From Branchiostoma floridae (taxonomy: Eukaryota > Chordata > Leptocardii > Amphioxiformes > Branchiostomatidae), in the NCBI RefSeq assembly GCF_000003815.2, contig NC_049996.1:6898647-6962646 (forward strand): DNA of 64,000 bases, read 5' to 3'. This document shows positions 47,801 to 58,903 of the stretch, in pieces. The notes beneath the pieces are model-generated. The model made no database searches and was not told the origin of the DNA. It was given only the letters and a program-made list of their open reading frames with translations. The number at the start of each line of letters is the position of its first letter. Position 1 is the stretch's first letter. Made by a program: the position numbers and the translations under genes.

Positions 47801-50800
47801 TGTGCAGTACACTACTGGGTTGGTGGAGTACTTCTGTGTTAGTTTCTGTAGGTGGGATAAAAAAAAAAGATTGCAGCGTGCAAAATACCCACTTGCACAC
47901 TTGCACATTGCAACCACTTTTTGCTTGGTGCAACTTACTTCTAAACTCAGGTTGCACAGGGTGCAACTTAGATTTTGAGCCTCAGAACTCGATTTTGTTG
48001 TCAATTTACTTGGAAGAAATAAATGGACCGAGGCAGCTCCGTTTCATATCAGCCAAACTTGTCAGTAATTGCCAAATATGATCATTAGTAAAAAGGTTTC
48101 AGAAATTAGTGAATTGTAGATGGTGTGACTTAAAATTCAGTTGTGCAACCTAGTTTTTGCCCCAGGTTGCGCACTGTGCAACCTGGCTCATAAAATTATT
48201 TTGTACGCTGGATTGTATAGTTCATTCCTAATGAAATAGACATATGCATCATTACAATGAGTAACATATTGTGCACAAGCTGATGGTACCCTGATAAAAC
48301 TCTGCCATACTTACTAAAAGTTGCAAGTATTGGTATAGTTTTGCTACTGAAGAACATACAGAATTTAGAGAAAAACATAATTATTCAAATCATAGTTTTC
48401 CAGGTCCTGGAAGTAATTGGTTTATTCATTATTCAATAATACATGAATCAAATTGAGTAAAAACTGAATTCTGCCAAGATTCATCGTCTATAATCAACTT
48501 CTACAGTTACTGCATGTAAATCTACGCAATGAATATGTAAAAATAACGTTTACTTGTTAAGGTAACAGAAAACGGTATTTTCCAACCCTTATAAACCTCA
48601 CCCTGATGTTTCCTTGTACGTCCATCTTGACAGGTGCCATGGCTGGTCCTCCTACATGGTCTGAAACATTATCAATCACACATTGGAAAATACAGTAACT
48701 GTTAGTATTGATATACATGTAGTACCTTTCAAATACATAAACAACATGGTTTATTCCTTATGACTGAGGTTCTTGCCTGACCCAGGAAAACATACATTTC
48801 ATTGCAAAATGTGCCAAAAGTTAAGAAAGTTAGTGTCTTAAAACATAACACACACACACACACACTCACTAAAAAGGTAAGAAAAAAAAAATTACAACAA
48901 CAGCAAATTCAAGATTCTGAATCCAGTATTCAGTAATACATGGTGCATTTTAATGATTCTACGGTAGCCCATAGTCACCAACCTGTAATAAACCAAAATA
49001 CCACCCTGTCTAGAACAGTGATATCGACCATTGTTGTGGCTCGGGTATGACTTAAAATGTTAAAGTTATATCCAGGAAGCAAACAATTCAAAACTGTTTG
49101 GAATATCACTGCAAATAAATTGCCTATTGTTCAGGTAAAACCACCACCGATCATATAACCTCAAACGAAAAAACAGTCAATCACATATATTCCAAGATTA
49201 CAATCAGAAATGATTAATCATAAAATCATAGCTAATGTATAAGCAATATACAGAGCATTAGTACCAACCAAAGAAAGGTAGCATGTCGTTGCAGGCATCT
49301 AGGAATGGTCCGGTGGGGATGTCACCATTGACTGTCAGTCGGACATCTGTAAAACTGAGATAACAGACAGAAGCAAAACTTTTAACAGTGTCACATAATA
49401 CTTGCTGTGATTTGACTCAACTGCTTCTTTTTCCCTTTGACTAATCACTTGAAATTTCTTTGCTTGTAAAATCAAGTGTATGTTATAAACGTATGTCTTA
49501 CTTGATTTGATCAAAATGTATGTCAGGTAAAAGACATACTATCTGGTTGACTGTAAAAGAAAACTCCAATATCCTGTGTATGTAGAATATTTGGATTCCA
49601 CTTGTCAAGAAGCAACCTGAACTTGCATGTAGCCTTCATAACTGCTTATCAACTGCAATTCGCTCTTGCATCATCCAATTTTATACTAGATAATCTGTAT
49701 AATCTGCATGGGGCCACAGCACCCTTGTTCATTCTTTAAACAAGAATGCCAATAAAAGCATGATTGAAATGGCTACGATTGTTTCTTACAGTCTTACTGG
49801 AGATGAACATAAGACAAAACAAGCTTGGAAAAGAAGGGACTGGATGTTTAGTCCTGAGTGTGGTTCTAGCAGCTCATTAGTTTTGGGTCTCCAGTAGATG
49901 TCATCCATAAAATTAAGTCAATGTGACCTAAATAATACAACTGCATGCACCTGGTGTCCTGTGCTATATAATAATAACTTACTGGTAGTGTTTAACAGAT
50001 ATGAATCAGAACTACATGCCTATTTGTATCATGAAATTCAGGCGGACAGTTAGATACAGTAACTGTAAGTAGCGATTCTTTATAGTACAAAAACCTAAAT
50101 GAAGGAAATGCTTTTTAAACAACACAAGCTGAACTTGGATAGAGAAGACAGAATTTAGAAAACAGATTGCGATAAAATCAATGAAGACAGCCTTTAGTAT
50201 AAGCCATGTTAGAAAGACAAGCAGTTTAGTTTGCATTAACTTAAGGTAAAAAGCTGGCTATTATCTAGTTATTTAGAGGATTTAAAAAAGGACAAAATAC
50301 TGATCATGATATAGTTAAAAAAGATCATCATGATCAGAACCAAAGGAGTTCAAAAAGGAGAAAATGCCAGAAATTGTCTTCATCAAACTAAAAATGAGCA
50401 AGCAAAATTCAATTGGCACAAATAATTTTTATTACTTATTTGAATCATGCTGAAATCACACTATACAACAAAATAAATTTATATCATCCACTCAAAAAGC
50501 ATTTAGATCCAAATTATTTGAATAGAATTCATTGATAATCACACTTTTATGAAATATTGGTATGGCACTTTATGCTTTCTGGTTTGCATCATTAGAAAAT
50601 AGAAAAAATGCTTTACAGTTGCTGTGAACAATGATAAACAATAGGGGCAGACTATCATTATATCTGACAACATAATACCATGTAGCAATTCTGGCAAATA
50701 CTGATACAAAAAATCAAAGGCTGTCATACAATCTATATTCCTTTGTATAATGTAGTGCCGGTAGGATTGAAACACATATGGCAACGGACAAAGCCAACTT

Positions 50801-52538
50801 CATAGACAGGCATAAACCTTCACTCTATTTAGTATTTGGCTGGGCTTCATGCCCATCTGGATATATTCTTGAAATATTTGAACTGTAATTTCCAAGACAA
50901 AAATTGGACTCACCCATTTGGATATACTTTAGGTACTCAAACTAGCTTTCTATAAATACTACCTATTCCCTATCAATTAATCAATCAATACAAGAAATCC
51001 ACTGTCATATTTTGGAAACTTTAGTGTGTATGTACAATACTAGATGCTGCATTTATGTACCTGTAATCATGTTACATGTACTAGATGATCGTGTGGATCC
51101 CCCCCTTTCTGTCTTTCTGTACAGTAAGCCCTAAGCTAACCCTAGTTTCCCTAACATAGGGCATCCCTTAGAAGTAAATATTACTTCATCCCCATAATTT
51201 CGTGTAAACATAAACATCACATAAAAAGAATAAGATTGTTACATTTTTTGTGGGGTGGTGTGTTCAGATAGTACATTATGGTACTAGACTAAGTATAGAA
51301 TACTGGACAGGTAATTTGAATTTTTTCAGAGATGGAACTACAAGTACAACAACTACAAAATGTTGTACTCTGTAGATCTAAACAATTTCCTGTTATTTTC
51401 CTTATCATGCTACATGCACCCATATATTCTGGCAAGAAGGGCCTATTATTACCCTGTGGCAGGTAGAATACAGACTACCAAATTCTGGAAGGTAGCAAAC
51501 TAGTAATTGTCCCAGGGTTATGTAATACGAAAATGTTGAATGTGTAATAATACTGTATGAAAGAAGCAAAATAACATCAGTTGCTTTCATGCCACATCCA
51601 CCACCACCGATTTGACCAAAGAAAAGAAAGACATTATTACAAAATAAACTACACAATTCAGGATTAGGACTGTAACAGAATAAGACATTTCAGACACATA
51701 TTGGGGCGGGTACCAGTACAGTGTACCAATACCGTCCTGGACCTGAAAAAATCAGTGAACTGGATGTTGGACCAAAATTGGCCAATATGACCATTGTTTT
51801 GGTAGTCCCTTCTATAATTCTTCCCATTGAGACAACCATTAAGAATCCTGTCTATAGTGACCACCTGTCCACATAGACCAGATTTTATTGGTCCCCTGAC
51901 TGGTCTTCTTGGTCAAGTTGGAATGTATCAAAAATGCCTGTTAGAAAGCCATTGAGTTGTTTAATTCATTTTGTATTAATGCAAGCAATCCCCAACCTTA
52001 AACTATTATCTAAAGAAGAGAGAAAGGTTTCTACACTACCTATGATCTACTGCTGTAAAGAAAGTCTTGATTTTTCTCTCTTCATCATCGTCATCATCTT
52101 TTTCCACATTGCTGGCAGGACTGGTGGTTTCTATGGTAGATGGGCGTGGCAGGTTGCTAGGGACATCCGTAACCATGGGCGAGGTCGGCGCACTGGCGGA
52201 GAGTCTTTCGTTGTCCGGCGGCGCTCTTCTGGTGGAGGCAAAGTCTTCGAGGTTTTTGTAGGTTGTAGTGGGGCCCTTAGGAATGGACACAGGTGTAGGG
52301 GAATGTCTGCAAAGAGATTTGAAGAATGGTTTGCAAAACTATTACATTCAGTTTCATTGGTGGAAAATTTGTAATATTCTGTAGTGAAAAACACTTCTCT
52401 CATTTTTCCATATAATTCTTTGAATTTTGATATAATTATAATTATCAAGTTCCAAGTTCCACTTTGATCTTTCTCTAGAAGAAAAGTACAGACTGTAACC
52501 ACATGTCAGTGAAACCCTATTCTACATATTACATTCAT

Positions 52539-52578
<40 letters not shown>

Positions 52579-55500
52579 CATACACACACACATTATCAAA
52601 CACAATACCTAGCAAAAATTTTGACCTTACAGAGTCAATTCAACTTCTATCAGACTCTGTCAATTTGCATGATTTTGAGACTGAAAGTGAAACACAAAAA
52701 AAAGATTATCATATTATACAAATACTATCCCCTGGTATTATCACCAGCAAAGAAACAGATATTGTCGCCATTTGCAAGTGATCCTAAGCAGTACTTCATA
52801 AAGTGCATCATATTTGTAACAAAAAAAGTATAAGCTTACCTATGTTCTGATACAGAAGTTGATCTGTTGTATGGTCTCTGCAAAAGAAAGTGGTAAAATA
52901 AGTAATTTTACTACAGTAACTACATTGGATGGCAAAATAATAATGCTTTGTACACCAACAAGTGCTTTTACCTAGTATAATGTTTCAGTGACCATCTGTC
53001 ACCTTCCTCAGGGCAGTACTTTACACTGCAGCTAGGTGTCACTGCTGCACTGTGAAGAGTGCAGTTCCAAACCTAACTCAGTTTATATCCTCCCTCATCA
53101 CAGTTAATGACTGCAACTAATTTTCTGATCCATACTGAGACCTTAATTTAACAAGTGCATCTGTTGTCCTCTCGGTCAGTAACTTCAGCCCCATTCTCTA
53201 GTCTATTGCACAATCTATTACACACTGTCACCAAAACGTCTGGTGCTAGGTTGTATACAAAGAATCTTTTAATCCATTGATTTAAGGTTCTTGATGAAAC
53301 TATACTAGTAATTCAGAAGGGTACCTGTACAGTAATTTCATGTACAGGTATCTAGAGAATCAGGTCCCAGTCCAGACCTGAACTTTATTTTTATGAAAAC
53401 TTGTGAATGAGCGATACTCAAAATAATGGTCCAATATTCCACAAACTAAATGTAGGAACCAGTATGTATTTGGCTGAGTATCTGACTACCACTGGCATTT
53501 TGAAATCCTGCCCATGGTCTTGAGTTTGCAGTGAAGCAGCCACTGCAAAAACTGCAAAGATAAAACCACTGCAAAAGTTTCTGCATTTACAGTACCTCTC
53601 TATTGTTATGTTAGATAGATATAATGGCTTCAACTTACTTTTGCCAGCATAGCTGACTTCCGTCATACTTTCTCATAAACATTAAACCACCACAAAAGTT
53701 CCTGCATTTAAAGCACTCTCTTTTGTTTAGCTAAATAAAAAAACTTTATATAATATCATTAACAGGGTTGTAGCCAGCCTGAAATTATTTTCCGTCCCCT
53801 TGATTTTGAATCCTATCAAGCGCCCATGGCGCAATGTTCCTAGGGGGTTCTGGGGGCATGCTCCCCCAAAATTTTTGAAATCCAGACTCTGAAATGCTAT
53901 TTCTTGCATTTTGAGGTGTAAATTTTGCTGGTAGACTAAGCTGTTCAACAGCATCTGTTTAGGTGAAAAATTACACAAGGGAGTGTTTGTTTTTATGTCT
54001 TATCATATGGATGTTTGTGTGTCACAGAGGACAGAATGGGCAAAATTGGCTACAACCCTAGACATGAACTTACTTTTGCATGTCTGGTGGGGGTGGGTGG
54101 TAGAGCAGAGTTCATGGAAGTGTTTGGGATCTGTGGGGTGAAGCTGTTGTCTGCCAGCTTCATACACTCGTTCATCGTCCGGATAAACGTGTCGCATGTT
54201 GCCGACAGCAGCGAAGACGACTCATGCAGCATCTGTGGGAAAAAAACGTGGTTATTTATCAAGACATTTCATACACAACAAAATTCACTGGTTCTTGGCA
54301 ACTTTCAAGAATATTGCCTATCACATGGCACAGAATACTGGGTGTTTGTGCACCTTGGTGCATCCAAAATTGGAGCTGTGCACCCAATTTTTTTCTGTGG
54401 GTGCACAAGTTTCTTGGGTAGCAGAAGTGAACACAGCAGCAAATTACAACCCAGTGCCCTCATCCAAAATTTGGACAAGAATTGAATATTCCAGGCATTA
54501 GAGATGCCCAAGTTCACAGGTGGAATAGCAGAGAAGCAACTGTATATAGTGTATACTCTAGGGGTAGGTACCAGTACAGAAAATTCAGGTCCAGTTCATG
54601 TCCAGAGGATTAGGTCCAGGTTCGGACCTGAACGTGATACTAGTATGGTATGTGAGAACTTGTGAATGAACGATACTCAAAACAATGATCCTTTCGCTAC
54701 AAAGAGATCTGTTTTGTGGAGTATTCCACTCCCACTGGCAATTAAAATCTTACAAGTGCCTTTGTACTATGGACCTCAAGCGGTAATTGTAAATGCCTGT
54801 CAGTGATCATATAATCAGTTTGTGTTCATTTTCCAATAGGTCCAACATCCGGTGCACCAAATTTTTCTGGTCCGTCTTTTCTGGACTGGTCCAATAAGAA
54901 AAAAACAGTTTGTACAGGTACACCGTACCGGTACCCACCCCCTAGTGTATAATAAATGTAGGAGCAAACTATCCACGCAGATGGTTAGGCTACAAGCAGG
55001 GCAGTCATTAGTCTAAGAGTTTTTCCTGACCTCTTGGTCCACTTGATCAGGATCAGTTGCAGCAGTTTTAATGTTGGAGACCTGCTGCAGTAGTAAGTCA
55101 CAGTACAGTCTTAATTCTGACATCTTCCCCTTAAGGGTCTCCTTGGATTCCTCCAACCCTGGAGAAAACAAGAGCAAGAAATTTCAATCAGTTGGTGTGT
55201 AAAGTGTGTATTATTGCTGAGTGTGTATTATCACTGAGTGTGTATCATCGCTGAGTGTGTATTATATGACATATGTAATGTATCTTGACTTGCTGTGACC
55301 TGTACCTAGCTTGGTTGGGCAAAACTGTACAATAAAGGTTTTCATTCATTATCGCTGAGTGTGTATTATTGCTGAATGTGTATCATCACTGATTAGAATG
55401 TGTATTATTACTGAGAGTGTACTATCACTGAGCGTACAAAAAAATATCATAGCTAAAGTATATTATAGCTGAGTGTGTATTATTACTGAATGTGTATTAT

Positions 55501-58014
55501 CACTTAGTCAGTTAGTGTGTATTATCTGTGAGTGTGTATTACCACAGAGTGTGTATTAGTATTACTTACTGACTGTTAATCATTACAAGGTGAGAGTAAC
55601 GATGGAAGAACTTCCTAAAGCTTTACGCACCACTGGGTACAGAAGAGGATTGAGTAAGTGAGCGAGAGTAAGATGTACCTTGTTCCTTCCTGTTCCTGCT
55701 GTCAGCCAGACAGGCCTTGGCGGTCCCCAGTGCGACGACCCAGGTCTGGCGCTCAGCAGGCGTGGCCGCCTTCACATAGAAGTGCTGCTCGTGTGGGATG
55801 ATCAGGTCAAACCTGGTCTGGTCTGTCGGGTGGACTGGAGAGATAGAGAGGACATAGAGAAATACTTGGCACCAGTGTTCTAGCCAGCATCTGTCCTTCT
55901 GTTTTCTGACAGAATTTTGCTACTAGGGATGGACAAAAATTTTGCCCATTCTGTCCTCCAAGATGGACAAAAATCAGCATGTAATGATATTAAAACAATA
56001 CCATTGAACAAGCAGAGTCAGTCTACAAGCAAAATTTGCCCTCAAAATGCAGGTAACATCATTTCAGAGGGTCTAGATTTTAAAATTTTCCTGGGAGAGC
56101 ATGCCCTTCTGCACTTGACAGATTCAAAATCCAGGGAACGGAAAAAAAAAATTCAGGCTGCTTGGCACATCAAATGAACTTATAAGATGTTGTGTTGGGG
56201 CTAAAGTGTGCCACTATAAACCTGGTCCATGCCAAAGGGTCCCACATCTGGTCTTGTATTCGCTACATCTTCCCTAGAGCCACTAGCTCAATCATTTTGC
56301 TGGCTATCCGTGGACCTAGCCTGAGTACCATCCTCCGTAGTTAGCAAGCAAAAGTATGTAGTGAGCCAGCGGTCACTACAGAGGATGGTACTCAGGCTAC
56401 CGTGGACCGTGGTTAGCCTACAAGAAGATTGAGTCTGGTTAGCCTACTTAAAGTAAAACCTTCTCTCACCTGCAATTTCACAGACAGACATCTTCAGAGC
56501 TCCCTTGCTCCCCTGGTGCACTTCCTCCTGTGACTTGTAGTACGCCAGAACTCCATTGTCTAGCACAAACCAGCGGGGCTGCCAGCCTGTCAGACAGAAA
56601 GGTGTAATATAGTAGTAAGTCACTGTCAAGGATTGGGCACGAAATCATTGTTGTTCCTTTGTGGTGCCAACTGCATATCAACCCTCAACACTAGTATCTA
56701 TTTATAATGGGGTGAATGGGAAATGATTGGGTTTTCAGATTTCTATGCAATTCCCCAAATTATGCTATTGGCTGTAATGCAATTAGTTGGAGTCTTCTTT
56801 TTTTTTTATTCTCCTGTCGATTCGACAGATGAGCAGGCAGACAGGCATTTATCTGTTTGCCTGACCTATACATGACTTTTTATGCACACTAAGCCTCACT
56901 GTATGCAACGTACGTAAGTATGTAAGTAAGTACAGAACTGTATGCAACGTGTACGACGGCTCCAGCAGATGCAGCTTTGTTGTTCGGAGTATCCATCTCC
57001 TAGGAGGACTTCCGACCAAGATGTAAGGGGGTTCCTCCTACCCCCAACTAGTGTGTCATGGCGGGTGCGTCATGCCCAAACATGCCCCTAAGGCCTGTTT
57101 TCTGTACAACTTACAAGGCTTGTGTACTCTACATTGAATGAACCTGCATATGCAGATGGTATTTCTCATTAAATAAAATGTAAATAATAAAATGTTCACG
57201 GTGAGTTTATTTTTGCCATATAATTCATCATAAAATCAAGACCCATGAATATCTGTAATTGAATTGACATGCACTGTGTATCAACCGCGAAATTAAAACT
57301 CTCTACTGCTAATATGAAGTTACGACGAAGATAAATGAATTCACAGTATCACTGAATCAGTGCAGCTATAAATTTGGGGTCAACGTCCTGCAGGGTCATA
57401 AACCACGCAAAAGGTCACGTCATGACACACGTTTCCTCATTTTCACTAAATAGATAAAATCCAGTTCTTGTCTACGCTTAAAGTGTTTCTTTGTCAGTCC
57501 CTATAGTTCCTTGAAAGTAATGCTTTTCCGGAACGAAGGCATTAAGCACCAGGGTAACGTTTCAAACGTGCTAAGCAAATAAACCGAGCCGGTCACGTCA
57601 AAACCTGCCACGTATACCGGCTACTTACATGTGCAACAACATTTCGCAAAGCAAAGGAACTACAATAAAATATTTGGTATAAAATAAAGCAACTCAACAA
57701 ATGGAAAGTGTTAAGTAATATTCTGCAAGAATATGAGATGTTGATGAAGAATAAAACGTCCAGATTGAAATTTCGTGTAAAACCCGGAAGTAAACACTGA
57801 TTGCGTTATGTCCATTCTGAATGACCTGGTCACCCGACCAAAAACACGTTCTACCGAAAAACTCAGACAAGTGAGACCCTCGCAATCAATCTTGACAACG
57901 CACAAAACACTAAAGTACCGCCAGACACCCTTTAAAAATTTCATATCCTTTCTTACCGCTCAAATAGTTGGTCCATTTCCAAAGAACTCCTTCCATTTGT
58001 GGTCGATCCGACAT
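44841..58014 (-). CDS. PLEKHA8: FAPP2 / PLEKHA8 glycolipid-transfer protein, complete 13-exon gene
   Basis: This is a complete gene with coding exons 57957-58014, 56470-56586, 55679-55834, 55031-55158, 54074-54232, 52840-52877, 52040-52306, 49269-49354, 48602-48660, 47715-47845, 46414-46484, 45668-45729 and 44841-45047. All introns are GT-AG, all phases agree, and the sum is 1539 nt (512 residues plus stop); the human protein is of similar length (about 519). The family carries glucosylceramide at the Golgi, binding PI4P and Arf1 through the PH domain and glycolipid through the GLTP domain; that role is family knowledge. The start ATG encodes MSDRPQ and then [14 protein letters not shown], which matches the vertebrate N-terminus after a six-residue extension. 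The end, LDSQEVVG, matches the family C-terminus. PLEKHA3/FAPP1 is excluded because it lacks a GLTP domain. Exon borders were read by eye and not checked against transcripts. Confidence 0.95.
45820..46290. repeat. Pair of TTGCATGTAAATTTTT repeats in FAPP2 intron 11
   Basis: The phrases TTGCATGTAATTTTTGAGAT, TTGCACATAAAAAT and CTTGCAATCTTGCATGTTG at 45838-45902 are echoed by TTGCATGTAAATTTTTCAAA, TTGCACGTAAAAAT and CTTGCAATTTTGCATGTAG at 46196-46258. They bracket unique sequence of about 300 bp. Confidence 0.6.
46630..46985 (-). repeat. Dispersed repeat with a TGACGTCA core, copy 2 (inverted)
   Basis: This is the reverse-oriented relative of 35690-36055, with TTAATGAATTAAGAAAGAAT, GATGACGTCATC and CAAAATACAGCACTTTGGTA. 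It lies in FAPP2 intron 10. The superfamily is unknown because no clean terminal repeats were found. Confidence 0.75.
47235..47697 (+). mobile_element. LINE 3' fragment with CCHC-like C-terminal motif and (ATTC)n tail, in FAPP2 intron 10
   Basis: Plus-strand translation gives [23 protein letters not shown] followed by [17 protein letters not shown] (each shown in part: CPYC, EDECHL, DCTLY). This is the zinc-knuckle-like end found after many LINE reverse transcriptases. It ends with ACAATAAAGGTC and ATTC repeats at 47681-47697. It is inserted antisense to FAPP2, in the intron between exons 10 and 11, directly beside exon 10. Confidence 0.8.
47860..48190. repeat. Foldback-like repeat rich in TTGCACA/TGTGCAA in FAPP2 intron 9
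   Basis: GTGCAAAATACCCACTTGCAC near the left and GTTGCGCACTGTGCAACCTGG near the right surround a spacer of about 250 bp. Inside, CAGGTTGCACAGGGTGCAAC is partly self-complementary. No clear target duplication was identified. It begins 15 bp upstream of exon 10. Confidence 0.5.
52543..52590. repeat. (CA)n microsatellite
   Basis: An uninterrupted then broken CA run in FAPP2 intron 6. A shorter one lies at 48849-48866 in intron 9. Confidence 0.9.
53320..53530. mobile_element. Partial copy of the TAGGGGTAGGTACC family in FAPP2 intron 5
   Basis: It contains GAGAATCAGGTCCCAGTCCAG, GAAAACTTGTGAATGAGC (in part) and GATACTCAAAATAATGGTCC, matching internal blocks of the 54.6-kb copy; both ends are worn. 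Confidence 0.55.
53764..54061. mobile_element. AGGGTTGTAGCCA-ended MITE beside the FAPP2 exon 5 splice donor
   Basis: The left end CAGGGTTGTAGCCAGCC and the right end in reverse complement CTAGGGTTGTAGCCAATTTT are inverted repeats, about 298 bp apart. The interior has CCCTAGGAACATTGCGCC and GGGGGAGCATGCCCCC on the opposite strand. A related sequence lies inverted at about 55877-56170. Confidence 0.65.
54558..54946. mobile_element. TAGGGGTAGGTACC element in FAPP2 intron 4
   Basis: The left end TAGGGGTAGGTACCAGTAC and the right end in reverse complement TAGGGGGTGGGTACCGGTAC are inverted repeats. This is the best-preserved copy of the family also seen at 2397, 14091 and 53320, with a related end near 51700. 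Confidence 0.75.
55280..55352 (+). mobile_element. Short 3' end of the same LINE family, in FAPP2 intron 3
   Basis: The sequence GACCTGTACCTAGCTTG..GTACAATAAAGGT..TTCATTCATT closely matches the end of the copy at 47630-47697, so this is an extremely 5'-truncated copy of about 70 bp. It is embedded in an array of degenerate GAGTGTGTATTAT repeats (about 55200-55560). Confidence 0.7.
55877..56170. mobile_element. Inverted relative of the 53.8-kb MITE in FAPP2 intron 2
   Basis: The sequence CTAGCCAGCATCTGTCC opens it, and inner blocks (CCTCAAAATGCAGGTAACATC, GAGAGCATGCCCTTCTG, AATCCAGGGAACGG) match the 53.8-kb copy on the other strand. The ends are eroded. Confidence 0.45.
56317..56399. mobile_element. 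Second copy of the TAGCCTG hairpin family in FAPP2 intron 2
   Basis: The termini are TAGCCTGAGTACCATCCTC and its inverse GAGGATGGTACTCAGGCTA. The flanks repeat CCGTGGACC on both sides (56308-56316 and 56400-56408): an 8-bp duplication plus one chance match, or 9 bp. The family match to the copy at 62699 is in the outer 13 bp; the inner sequence differs. Confidence 0.85.
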
Positions 58015-58903
58015 CTTTTTTTATTTTCCTTGCAGCCTCGTTTTCGGGTTACGCGAGTCCTGATTGGTCAGATTTTGGGCGTGACGTATTTCAACTGAAG
58101 TCGCTAACTGCGCAGCCGCAAGAACTTTTCTTCAAATTCAAGCAGATGTTGGGCGGCAAGACGGGATAGTTTCCTGACGGTGTTTGGTTGTTGTTAAGAA
58201 AAAATGCGATGGTCTTAATAGTAGAATGGTCAAATAGTAAAAATGCTTGATAGATCTAATACATAACATTACATAGATACACAGAAATAATCCATTGTAC
58301 AGATGTCTGGTTAGATGTTTCTCACTGTTTCTACAAAACTCTCGGAAGACCTGACATGGCCATAAACATTCTTCTGATCAGCTATATACTAGTACATCTA
58401 TGCTCATAAATCTGTTTTGATATCCTTACAAGAACAGCAAGCATTTGAAGATCAAGTCTCGTGGATCAAAAGCGCCACCTAGCATACCCTATTAGAACTG
58501 TACAAAGAGTCCTTGCGTGCTGGTGCTGTCCTTTTGAAAACTTTGGACAGGAAAACATTTTATGGTTATGATATTCGAGTTTGTCAAATTTTTCCCCTTT
58601 TTGTCAACACAGCGTATGAGTGTGTCCCTCTTCCGGACGTTTCTGTGTTCAAACCCCGCCATACAACGGAAAACACACTTATTGATTGACAACATGAGAA
58701 GCTATGTTCAAGAACCCTTCAACTTTCTCAGCACAAAAGGGCGTCACCCTCCTGCACCCACTCGGACATACCACCCATGGTGGTACGGCACGGTTCCTGT
58801 GTACTTGTTGTCATTTCACGTCAGTTTTCTGGCAGTGAGTAGGCAAACCTGTCAGTCTAATTATAATAAGCGACGTGAGTGAAATAAGCTATCTACATCC
58901 AAC
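58015..58903. promoter_or_regulatory. Divergent intergenic region between FAPP2 and the SEA/mucin-like gene
   Basis: The start codons of the minus-strand FAPP2 gene (58014) and the plus-strand mucin-like gene (58904) lie 889 bp apart in head-to-head orientation. Close to the FAPP2 start there is a CCAAT box (seen as TGATTGGTCAG near 58060) and a TGACGTA element near 58082, both typical of promoters. No obvious TATA box was seen for either gene. The transcription starts are not visible in sequence, so the shared promoter role is an inference. Confidence 0.5.

Larger units (their letters stand above)
44841..49354 (-). other. PLEKHA8: FAPP2 exons 8-13: GLTP domain with conserved glycolipid-binding residues
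   Basis: Residues about 309-512 form the glycolipid-transfer domain. The sugar-headgroup residues known from human GLTP (Asp48, Asn52, Lys55, Trp96, His140) have direct counterparts: D350, N354 and K357 within [13 protein letters not shown]397 in IMWLKRGLQF, and H435 in [11 protein letters not shown]. The Lys codon is the first codon of exon 10, directly after an exon 9 ending in phase 0. Exon 13 gives AVPFYEDF and the C-terminal helix [18 protein letters not shown]. The donor after exon 8 (G|GTTGGT) is weak but needed to keep the frame. Introns carry several repeats, including a LINE 3' end at 47.2-47.7 kb. Confidence 0.93.
52040..55158 (-). other. PLEKHA8: FAPP2 exons 4-7: coiled segment, low-complexity linker and FFAT-like motif
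   Basis: Exon 4 (residues 111-153) carries the helical stretch [18 protein letters not shown], which is strongly conserved in FAPP proteins. Exon 5 (154-206) carries [19 protein letters not shown]. Exons 6 and 7 encode a Ser/Pro-rich linker, which in human FAPP2 also separates PH from GLTP. At the end of exon 7 an acidic tract (residues 288-295, KDDDDDEE) precedes [11 protein letters not shown]. The core T300-F-F-T-A304 fits the phospho-FFAT pattern, with Thr303 at the position normally Asp, and would bind VAP proteins on the endoplasmic reticulum. That interaction is inferred from the motif. Confidence 0.85.
55679..58014 (-). other. PLEKHA8: FAPP2 exons 1-3: PI4P-binding PH domain
   Basis: Exons 1 to 3 encode residues 1-110, with the PH domain at about 7-104. 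The visible core is [17 protein letters not shown], then [27 protein letters not shown] and the C-terminal helix [14 protein letters not shown]. By alignment with FAPP PH domains, K13 and R24 correspond to the conserved Lys7 and Arg18 that contact PI4P, and W21 lies in the loop expected to insert into the membrane. Both intron positions are phase 1. Intron 1 (56587-57956) is unremarkable. Intron 2 (55835-56469) holds a repeat at about 55880-56170 and a small hairpin element at 56317-56399. Confidence 0.93.
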
